Below, in pieces: positions 58,894 through 64,000 of a DNA stretch of 64,000 nucleotides. Location: the NCBI GenBank assembly GCA_947627565.1, contig CANQWO010000002.1:34556-98555 (forward strand), written 5' to 3'. The notes beneath the pieces were generated by a model. That model worked only from the letters and a program-made list of their open reading frames with translations. It did no database searches and had not been told where the DNA came from. The DNA comes from an uncultured Clostridia bacterium (GTDB taxonomy: Bacteria; Bacillota; Clostridia; Christensenellales; Borkfalkiaceae). Made by a program: the position numbers and the translations under genes. Every line of letters begins with the position of its first letter. The stretch's first letter is position 1.

Positions 58894-59217
58894 ATGAATC
58901 GGATCAAAATATTGCGTTTGGAAAACGATCTGAGCCAGCGTGAGCTGGCGGCCAAGATCGGATGCAGTCAAAAGTCGGTCGACTACTGGGAAAAGGGGCT
59001 CAGCGAACCGACCGCGGGGTTTATTTGGGCGCTTGCCAACTGTTTTTCCTGTTCTACCGACTATCTGCTCGGCAGGGAGGATGATTTCGGCGTTGTGCGC
59101 ATCGACGGGCAGCTTACGGAGGACGAGAGGACCATGCTCTCTTATTACGAAGCGCTCTCCGAACCGCACCGTCGGGAACTTTTGCACTACGCGGAATTTC
59201 TCTTGGCAAAAAAATAG
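58894..59217 (+). CDS. XRE-family transcriptional regulator
   Basis: 107 residues. Cro/C1-type helix-turn-helix in the first ~65 residues (LSQRELAAKIGCSQKSVDYW ... STDYLLGR), then a short helical tail (LTEDERTMLSYYEALSEPHR) typical of self-associating small XRE proteins. RBS TAGGTGA. It faces the zinc-ribbon gene across a 127-bp region with TGAGAAA dyads. Confidence 0.88.
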   Translation: MNRIKILRLENDLSQRELAAKIGCSQKSVDYWEKGLSEPTAGFIWALANCFSCSTDYLLGREDDFGVVRIDGQLTEDERTMLSYYEALSEPHRRELLHYAEFLLAKK

Positions 59218-59248
59218 GCGAACGCTCCCCGTAACGCCGGGCGGAAAA

Positions 59249-59290
59249 AATCATCGCGGAAAAATCATCGCGGAAAAGTCATCGTGTAAA
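59249..59290. repeat. Three tandem 14-bp repeats
   Basis: AATCATCGCGGAAA twice, then AGTCATCGTGTAAA, in the 110-bp gap before the DUF2383-like gene. Confidence 0.75.
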
Positions 59291-59328
59291 AGTCCCCGTA
59301 CCTGCGCATACTGCATGCGGAGGGACCT

Positions 59329-59763
59329 ATGATAGAACACGATACGATCGAACTCCTGCGCGAATGCGACGCGGGCATCCAAATGGGCATTTCGGCCATC
59401 GACGAGGTCAAGGACCATGTCGAGAGCATACAATTCGGCGCGATGCTCGATGACTATCAGCGCGAATATGCGCAGCTTCAAAACGAGATCCAAGGCGTCC
59501 TGCACGCCTATCACGACGAAGGCAAGGAGCCCAATCCCATCGCCAAGGGCATGGCATGGCTGAAAGCCAACGTCGAGATGGCGATCAACGGTACGGACGA
59601 GACCATCGCCGACCTCATCACGGACGGCTGCAATATGGGGATCAAATCCCTGAACAAGTATCTCAACGAATACGGCGCGGCGGACGAGCGGGCCAAGGAT
59701 TTTACGCGGCGGCTCATCGAACTGCAGGACAGACAGCTCAAAGCGCTCCGCGAATATCTGTAA
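59329..59763 (+). CDS. DUF2383-like four-helix (ferritin-like) protein
   Basis: 144 residues, all helical, RBS GCGGAGGGACC. The spacing of acidic and His residues and the segments IQMGISAIDEVKDHVESIQF and ITDGCNMGIKSLNKYLNEY look like the DUF2383/PA2169 ferritin-like family; whether a metal site is present is not clear. Cytoplasmic, function unknown. Confidence 0.6.
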   Translation: MIEHDTIELLRECDAGIQMGISAIDEVKDHVESIQFGAMLDDYQREYAQLQNEIQGVLHAYHDEGKEPNPIAKGMAWLKANVEMAINGTDETIADLITDGCNMGIKSLNKYLNEYGAADERAKDFTRRLIELQDRQLKALREYL

Positions 59764-59776
59764 TTTGTTAAATTCG

Positions 59777-59978
59777 GGCCGCGGCGGCCATCCGAAAGGA
59801 TGGCCGCCGCGGCCTTCCGCGTTGAACCCATGACATAAAACGACGGGGGCATGTCTGCGATCTCCCCTTCGCTGTCGCTTCCGAGGAAGAAAATCTGCTT
59901 CCCCACCTTCGTCACGCAAAATGCGTGACAGCTCTCCCAAGTAGGAGCCAACCGTTCTTCGCCCTCCCTAAAAAGGAG
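59777..59978. repeat. ~200-bp dispersed repeat, copy 1
   Basis: It begins with a perfect hairpin (GGCCGCGGCGGCCATCC ... loop GAAA) that can act as terminator of the DUF2383-like gene. GTTGAACCCATGACATAAAA, a CATGTCTGCGA motif and a GTCACGCAAAATGCGTGAC stem-loop follow. More than 90% identical by eye to copy 2 at 61540-61740. Confidence 0.85.
59850..59860 (+). other. Dispersed motif, site 12
   Basis: GGGGGCATGTCTGCGATC, inside repeat copy 1. Confidence 0.8.
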
Positions 59979-60057
59979 TAAACCCGACTTGCTGTCCCTT
60001 TCAGGAAGGAGCGCCCACTTCGCCGTACCTCATCCGAACAGCTACATGATATTCCGC

Positions 60058-60192
60058 CTATTCGACTGTGACCGTCCTGACCGTCCCGTCTCCGAATGTT
60101 ATCTTAAGGACGTTCCCCTCCCGCGAGATCACTCCGACGACATCATCTTTCAGTTCAAAAAATAGCAACGCGGCCAATTCTTCGGTTCCCAT
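60058..60192 (-). CDS. 44-residue acidic small protein, divergent from an RHH protein
   Basis: The frame MGTEELAALLFFELKDD ... VRTVTVE is preceded by AAAGGAG and a strong promoter (TTGACA-17-TAAAAT). It may form a small beta-rich protein (DVVGVISREGN, LKITFGDGTVRTVTV). It has no recognised family. The divergent ribbon-helix-helix gene and the operator over its promoter suggest it is regulated by, or partners with, that protein. Confidence 0.65.
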   Translation of the reverse strand: MGTEELAALLFFELKDDVVGVISREGNVLKITFGDGTVRTVTVE

Positions 60193-60211
60193 AGCATTCT
60201 CCTTTGTGTTT

Positions 60212-60230
60212 AGTAGTATTTTATACTACT
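60212..60230. promoter_or_regulatory. Operator dyad AGTAGTA-5-TACTACT
   Basis: A perfect 7-bp inverted repeat centred on the -10 box of the leftward promoter. Its size suits a ribbon-helix-helix tetramer. Confidence 0.7.
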
Positions 60231-60246
60231 TTATAGGATTTGTCAA
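60218..60246 (-). promoter_or_regulatory. Promoter of the 44-residue gene
   Basis: Minus strand: TTGACA (60241-60246), 17-base spacer, TAAAAT (60218-60223), the latter inside the operator dyad. Confidence 0.8.
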
Positions 60247-60289
60247 GTAAAAGTACGATTTATTTTATAATATTGATCGGAGGCGCCCG

Positions 60290-60439
60290 ATGAAACCGTT
60301 AAAAGAAAAAATCAGCATCACGATAGACCCCGACCTTTTGAAAGTTTTGAAAGCCGAAGCGGAAAAGGACGACCGTTCCCTCTCGCAATTCATCAACGTG
60401 ATTTTACGGAAATACATCGAACAAGAAACCGGCGACTGA
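60290..60439 (+). CDS. 49-residue ribbon-helix-helix (CopG/Arc-like) protein
   Basis: RBS GATCGGAGGCGCCC, ATG at 60290. The sequence KEKISITIDPDLLKVLKAEA, then DRSLSQFINVILRKYIEQE, is a textbook beta-strand plus two helices of RHH proteins. Such proteins are DNA-binding antitoxins or copy-control repressors. It is divergent from the 44-residue gene. Confidence 0.82.
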   Translation: MKPLKEKISITIDPDLLKVLKAEAEKDDRSLSQFINVILRKYIEQETGD

Positions 60440-60461
60440 ACAAGTTGCCCCGCAATCAACA

Positions 60462-60486
60462 GGGCCGCGGCGGCCTTCCACGTTGA
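60462..60486. repeat. Truncated copy of the ~200-bp repeat
   Basis: GGCCGCGGCGGCCTTCCACG followed by TTGA joins the first and last parts of the repeat hairpin without the inner arm. It is a deleted copy. Confidence 0.65.
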
Positions 60487-60517
60487 AAAAGTCATCTTGC
60501 ATCACGATCACGGAACT

Positions 60518-60955
60518 CTATTCTGTTTTCAAATATACGATCTTCTTATGCCGTTTCTCCGCATACGCGATCGCCTTCACGGCACCGCCGAAGTCATGGA
60601 CTGCGCCCGATAGGATCACATCGACGCGGTCAACAAGGCATTGGTTGGTTTCAAGGATGGCGTAGCGGCGCGGAACATTTCGCTCCAAGAGATAGAGGGA
60701 CCCATCGAAGAGCGGCGGGAGCCGAAAGCCCTCCTGCGGATGATAGGCCAACACCATCCAAAGTTTGATTTCGGGATATTCCGCCTTCAAATCATGGACA
60801 AGCTCGCTGCATATGACGTCAAAATCCCCCCGATAGCCGGAATAAAACTCCGTAACCCCGTCGTGCACGATCAAATGGGTCAGGATCTCTTTGATCGTTT
60901 CCCGCATCGGCGCATAATGATACGCCCGGTGCCCGAAATAAGCGCATGATTTCAT
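60518..60955 (-). CDS. SLOG-type (DUF1273/YpsA-like) small protein
   Basis: 145 residues. N-terminal AYFGHRAYHY and the central YSGYRGDFDVICSELVHDL have the Rossmann-like pattern of SLOG/DUF1273 proteins, which bind nucleotide-derived ligands. The later motif GAVHDFGGAVKAIAYAEKR also fits. The ATG at 60955 is six bases after a -10 box (TAGACT), so the mRNA may be leaderless. Family call moderate. Confidence 0.6.
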   Translation of the reverse strand: MKSCAYFGHRAYHYAPMRETIKEILTHLIVHDGVTEFYSGYRGDFDVICSELVHDLKAEYPEIKLWMVLAYHPQEGFRLPPLFDGSLYLLERNVPRRYAILETNQCLVDRVDVILSGAVHDFGGAVKAIAYAEKRHKKIVYLKTE

Positions 60956-60961
60956 AAAAAT

Positions 60962-60990
60962 AGTCTACTATACTTTACCAAAAAAGTCAA
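60962..60990 (-). promoter_or_regulatory. Candidate leaderless promoter of the SLOG gene
   Basis: Minus strand: TTGACT (60985-60990), 17-base spacer, TAGACT (60962-60967), six bases, ATG. The -35 box is flanked by the inverted repeat TATACTT ... AAGTATA. Confidence 0.6.
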
Positions 60991-61058
60991 GTATACATGC
61001 CTAAAAATTCTTTTCGCCTAATTTATAATTTCTTTGAACAAAATAAATTGGGTGGAAA

Positions 61059-61292
61059 ATGAAGCTAAACGAAGCGATTGCGACAAGATTGCAAAATATT
61101 CTGAATGAGCGAGGCTTGACGGCTTATAAAATCGCAAAACTCGGCGGCTTGCCAAAGCAAATTGTCTATTCCGTTTTGAAATGCGAATATCAAAGAGTCT
61201 CGATTGATGTCGTCTATCAAATCACGGCGACCCTGAGCATTACTCTCGGAGAATTTTTCACAGACCCCATCTTCGACGAGGTCACCGATTGA
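61059..61292 (+). CDS. XRE-type HTH protein, first of a tandem pair
   Basis: 77 residues, one HTH domain (LTAYKIAKLGGLPKQIVYSV). RBS GGGTGGA. TATAAT lies 30 bases upstream. It ends in the sequence PIFDEVTD, as does the next gene. Confidence 0.8.
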   Translation: MKLNEAIATRLQNILNERGLTAYKIAKLGGLPKQIVYSVLKCEYQRVSIDVVYQITATLSITLGEFFTDPIFDEVTD

Positions 61293-61301
61293 CAGAATAT
61301 C

Positions 61302-61538
61302 ATGATGAAATTGACAGAAGCAGTCGGCAAGCGTTTGCAAAATATTCTGGAAGAGCGCAATTTGACGCAATACGGGCTCTCCAAATTGGGCGGCGTCCCG
61401 CGGCAAACGATCAATATTGTTGTAAAGGGTCAGCATGACCGTTTGGCGCTCGATACCGTTTATCAAATTACGGCTTCGCTGGGCATGACCCTCGGAGAAT
61501 TTTTTGCAGACCCCATCTTCGATGAAGTCACCGATTAA
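61302..61538 (+). CDS. XRE-type HTH protein, second of a tandem pair
   Basis: 78 residues (two adjacent ATGs). About half identical to the preceding protein, with the same C-terminus PIFDEVTD, so the pair arose by tandem duplication. HTH LTQYGLSKLGGVPRQTINIV. Nine-base gap from the first gene; no clear ribosome-binding site, so it is probably translated by coupling. Confidence 0.78.
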   Translation: MMKLTEAVGKRLQNILEERNLTQYGLSKLGGVPRQTINIVVKGQHDRLALDTVYQITASLGMTLGEFFADPIFDEVTD

Positions 61539-61539
61539 A

Positions 61540-61740
61540 GGCCGCGGCGGCCATCCGAAAGGATGGCCGCCGCGGCCTTCCACGTTGAACCCATGACATA
61601 AAACGACGGGGGCATGTCTGCGATCCCCCCTTCGCTGTCGCTTCCGAGAAAAAAATCTGCTTCCCCACCTCCGTCACGTAAAATGCGTGACAGCTCCTCC
61701 CCAGGGAGGAGCCAACCGTCCTTGTCCTCCCGAAAAGGAG
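61540..61740. repeat. ~200-bp dispersed repeat, copy 2
   Basis: It matches copy 1 (59777-59978) nearly base for base, starting with the same GC-rich hairpin directly after the XRE stop codon. It also contains CATGTCTGCGA and a GTCACGTAAAATGCGTGAC stem-loop, then CTCCTCCCCAGGGAGGAGCC. Confidence 0.85.
61613..61623 (+). other. Dispersed motif, site 13
   Basis: GGGGGCATGTCTGCGATC, inside repeat copy 2; not independent of site 12. Confidence 0.8.
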
Positions 61741-61851
61741 CTTATCAGAAGGCGAGCGCCGACGCAAATGCGTCGGCGCTCGCCCATATTCATCTATCCA
61801 TATCCGTCTATTCATCTATCCGTTTCCGTCCATTGTCTATCGTCTATCCGG

Positions 61852-62673
61852 CTACAGATCCTCGTCGAAACGGTGCCGGATACCGTCCTTGTCTTTATAG
61901 GCCATGATTGTGGACAGCGAGACGTTCTCCACGCTCTTGAAGATGTTCTGCTCGACCTGCTTATCCTCCTGTTTCAGCTCCCGGATGAGCTCCTTCACTC
62001 GCTGCCGCTTGGAACCCGTGCCCTGCGTCGCGCACGTCTCCGTAAACTTACACGCGCATTGGAGAAAGCGAAGGCCGTTGGCGTTCTTCCACGCGACGAT
62101 ATCCTTTTCGCGCACGAAGTACATGGGGCGGATGAGCTCCATCCCCGCAAAATTGGCGCTCTTGAGCTTGGGGAGCATGGTCTGCACCTGCCCGCCGTAG
62201 AGCATGCCCATGAGAATGGTCTCGATCACGTCGTCGTAGTGATGCCCGAGCGCGATCTTGTTGCACCCGAGCTCCTGCGCCCTGTGGTAGAGGTGCCCGC
62301 GGCGCATCCGCGCGCAGAGGTAGCACGGCGACTTTTCGATGTGATACACATTTTCGAAGATGTCCGTCTCGAAGATCGTGACGGGAATATTCAGCAGTGC
62401 GGCGTTGTGCTCGATGAGCGCGCGGTTTTCCCGGGCGTAACCCGGATCCATGACGAGAAAGACGAGCTCGAATGGAAATTTGTTGTGCCGCTTGAGCTCC
62501 TGAAAGAGCTTCGCCATGAGCATGCTGTCCTTCCCGCCCGAAATGCATACCGCGATCCTGTCGTTCGGCTCGACCAAACGATATTGTACGATCGCGCGCG
62601 CGAACGGCTTAAAGAGGCGGCGTGCATACGTCGTCCGAAGCCCCTCTTCGATTGTGTTTGCAAATGCGTCCAT
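61852..62673 (-). CDS. TtcA-like tRNA thiolation/PP-loop ATPase
   Basis: 273 residues. The PP-loop motif SGGKDSMLMAKL near residue 43 and two CxxC sites (CYLCARMRRG and the later CACKFTETC) match the TtcA/Fe-S tRNA sulfurtransferase branch. HHYDDVIETILMGMLYGG is the conserved metal/ATP segment. It would thiolate a tRNA base (2-thiocytidine in TtcA). Start follows GGGTGA. Confidence 0.85.
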   Translation of the reverse strand: MDAFANTIEEGLRTTYARRLFKPFARAIVQYRLVEPNDRIAVCISGGKDSMLMAKLFQELKRHNKFPFELVFLVMDPGYARENRALIEHNAALLNIPVTIFETDIFENVYHIEKSPCYLCARMRRGHLYHRAQELGCNKIALGHHYDDVIETILMGMLYGGQVQTMLPKLKSANFAGMELIRPMYFVREKDIVAWKNANGLRFLQCACKFTETCATQGTGSKRQRVKELIRELKQEDKQVEQNIFKSVENVSLSTIMAYKDKDGIRHRFDEDL

Positions 62674-62705
62674 AGTTCACCCGATCGGCGCCCAAAGGCG
62701 GGCGT

Positions 62706-62963
62706 TCATTGCTTGCCTTCCATCACGCCCGCGCAGACCTCGCAGAGCCCGGCTTCATCCAACGGCAGTCTCGGCAACGTGCGGACCAGCTCCGAATAGA
62801 TCGCGCTGTGCAGCGGATCGCTGCAAAACCCCGCCTCTTCGATCACGGGGCGATACCCCTTCCGCCCGCATATTTTGCAGACGTTGATATACTTTTTCGC
62901 ATCGGGATTCCAACGCTCCAAATAGAGCGAATATCCGCGTTTTGTGCGCTTACTGTGCGACAT
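62706..62963 (-). CDS. Small two-CXXC protein of unknown function
   Basis: 85 residues, basic N-terminus (MSHSKRTKRGYSLYL), CxxC near 30 (VCKICGRKGYR) and a C-terminal CEVCAGV. It lies between the TcdA-like and TtcA-like genes with gaps of 11 and 32 bases, so it is likely co-transcribed with these tRNA-modification genes. The start ATG lies inside a variant of the dispersed motif (GGTACCATGTCGCA). Confidence 0.7.
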   Translation of the reverse strand: MSHSKRTKRGYSLYLERWNPDAKKYINVCKICGRKGYRPVIEEAGFCSDPLHSAIYSELVRTLPRLPLDEAGLCEVCAGVMEGKQ

Positions 62964-62974
62964 GGTACCCCTCT

Positions 62975-63736
62975 TTAACGTCTCCGCATCCCGATCAGGT
63001 CCTTGACGACCTCCCCCGCGAGGATGAGACCCGCGACGGAGGGCACAAACGCCGTACTGCCCGGAATGTCCCGCCGCACCGCGCACGTTCTCACCGTTCC
63101 CGGCGGGCAGACGCAGTGCTCGCGGCATCCGCGCGCCCCGTCTTCCGTGGGACGGGTGGGCTCCTCTTTGGAATATACGACCTTGAGATGCTCGATGCCG
63201 TACTTCCTGAGCTCCCTGCGCATCGTGCGCGCGAGCGGGCAGACAGATGTCTTATAGATGTCCTCGACCTCGAACATGGTGGGGTCCAATTTGTTCCCGG
63301 CCCCCATCGCGCTGATGATGGGCGTCCCGCAGAGGGCGGCGTTTCGAACGAGCGCGATCTTGCCCGTTACGGTGTCGATGGCGTCGACGATGTAGTCGTA
63401 TTCGCGGAAATCAAAGTCCTTTTCCGTCTCGGGGAGATAAAACGTCTTGAATGTGCGGACCGTGCAGGCGGGGTTGATCTCGGCAATGCGCGCGGCGGCG
63501 ACGTCCACTTTGTACTGCCCCACCGTCTTGTGCGTGGCGAAGAGCTGACGGTTGAGATTGGTGACGCAGATGCGGTCGTCGTCGATGAGATCGAGCGCGC
63601 CCACGCCCGAACGGACCAGCGCCTCGACGCAGTACCCGCCGACGCCGCCGATCCCGAAAACCGCCACGCGGCTGCGGGCAAGTTTTTCCATCGCCTCTTT
63701 CCCGAAGAGGAGCTCCGTTCTCGAAAACTGATCCAT
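62975..63736 (-). CDS. ThiF/MoeB-superfamily protein, TcdA-like (tRNA ct6A dehydratase)
   Basis: 253 residues. Nucleotide-binding GIGGVGGYC and LIDDDRICVTNLNRQ with the later DAIDTVTGKIAL are characteristic of TcdA/CsdL, which cyclises N6-threonylcarbamoyladenosine in tRNA with ATP. The adenylation Arg and Asp are present. The C-terminal zinc-binding Cys set is partial. The ATG at 63736 lies exactly seven bases after a -10 box (leaderless). Confidence 0.85.
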   Translation of the reverse strand: MDQFSRTELLFGKEAMEKLARSRVAVFGIGGVGGYCVEALVRSGVGALDLIDDDRICVTNLNRQLFATHKTVGQYKVDVAAARIAEINPACTVRTFKTFYLPETEKDFDFREYDYIVDAIDTVTGKIALVRNAALCGTPIISAMGAGNKLDPTMFEVEDIYKTSVCPLARTMRRELRKYGIEHLKVVYSKEEPTRPTEDGARGCREHCVCPPGTVRTCAVRRDIPGSTAFVPSVAGLILAGEVVKDLIGMRRR

Positions 63737-63742
63737 ACGACC

Positions 63743-63771
63743 ATTATAATGCTTTCCGCGCGGAAAGTCAA
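63743..63771 (-). promoter_or_regulatory. Leaderless promoter of the tcdA-like gene
   Basis: Minus strand: TTGACT (63766-63771), 17-base spacer, TATAAT (63743-63748), six bases, ATG. The spacer contains the palindrome CTTTCCGCGCGGAAAG. Confidence 0.8.
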
Positions 63772-64000
63772 CGGTTTCCTCCCGCTTCCTCTCTCGCGGC
63801 GCCGCGGAAACGGCTCCCTTGCGACCGCGGACTTGAACCGACGGCCGAGCGTCTTCCCCAAAATTTAATCAACAGGTCTGGCCGGTTCAAGGGCCAAGCA
63901 ACACGCAAAAAAGAGAGCAGACAAAAGCGCACTTCCCATAGGGAACAAAAACAAAATTTTTAGAATTGTGCTTTCAAGCGATGACAAAAACTCTCGGATA
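63772..64000. other. Right-edge region without a recognisable gene
   Basis: No reading frame with a ribosome-binding site is seen. An imperfect inverted repeat (TTGAACCG at 63833, CGGTTCAA at 63882) lies here. Its T-loop-like sequence does not fold as a tRNA. Confidence 0.5.

Noticed and set aside
58428..61740. Prophage or integrative element
   Set aside because: There is no integrase, structural phage gene, relaxase or att-type duplication. Only small regulators and short repeats are present.
63830..63900. tRNA gene suggested by GGTTCAAG/CTTGAACC sequences
   Set aside because: The T-stem cannot be formed with five pairs on either strand, and no anticodon arm or acceptor stem was found.

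Overview
The window reads as a chromosomal segment of an anaerobic, gut-type Bacillota bacterium, probably class Clostridia. The basis is Gram-positive lipoprotein and anchored-protein signals, strong Shine-Dalgarno sites, sigma-A promoters that nearly all have a 17-base spacer, a trimeric [FeFe]-hydrogenase of the electron-bifurcating type, and large secreted proteins built from InlB-like, FN3-like, BspA-LRR and collagen-like repeats. A finer taxonomic placement cannot be supported from the sequence. No rRNA, tRNA, CRISPR array, insertion sequence or prophage was recognised.

Layout. 1-5.6 kb: a giant repeat-rich surface lipoprotein cut by the left edge and a second repeat lipoprotein. 5.7-10 kb: the hydCBA operon behind a clear promoter. 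10.1-13.5 kb: a collagen-like lipoprotein with 297-bp internal repeats. 13.7-18.9 kb: an EamA transporter, a flippase-like membrane protein, and an overlapping operon of adenine deaminase, RdgB and YfcE. 18.9-20.9 kb: zinc-ribbon membrane proteins plus a 37-aa peptide, divergent from an XRE repressor. 20.9-26.5 kb: a metal-ATPase with ArsR regulator, a pseudouridine synthase, FeoAB and a DUF378 protein. 26.5-27.3 kb: repeat-rich non-coding DNA. 27.3-36 kb: a surface protein with rubredoxin-like knuckles, a second pseudouridine synthase, a methyltransferase, a GH51 enzyme and a Na/Pi cotransporter. 35.9-38.7 kb: metNIQ behind a Met-containing leader peptide and an attenuator-like terminator. 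38.8-58.1 kb: a nine-gene glycan locus with a divergent LacI regulator. 58.2-61.8 kb: an island of small regulators, small proteins, a candidate sRNA and duplicated ~200-bp repeats. 61.8-63.7 kb: TtcA-like, CXXC-protein and TcdA-like genes.

The glycan locus appears to work as one unit: a solute-binding protein and two permeases import an oligosaccharide, a GH130 phosphorylase would release a sugar-1-phosphate, and a phosphohexomutase would feed it to glycolysis. Two very large surface proteins and an RCC1-repeat protein of unknown function lie inside the same operon, and the two large proteins share a repeated beta-rich module.

The most unusual signals are these. (i) A short motif, CATGTCYGCGA, occurs 13 times, in genes and between genes, 11 times in the same orientation and in more than one reading frame. 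(ii) Five promoters place the start codon 6-9 bases after the -10 box, which implies leaderless mRNAs. (iii) Several -35 boxes sit in the loop of a hairpin. (iv) A leader peptide precedes metNIQ. (v) A divergent XRE/zinc-ribbon regulatory module occurs twice.
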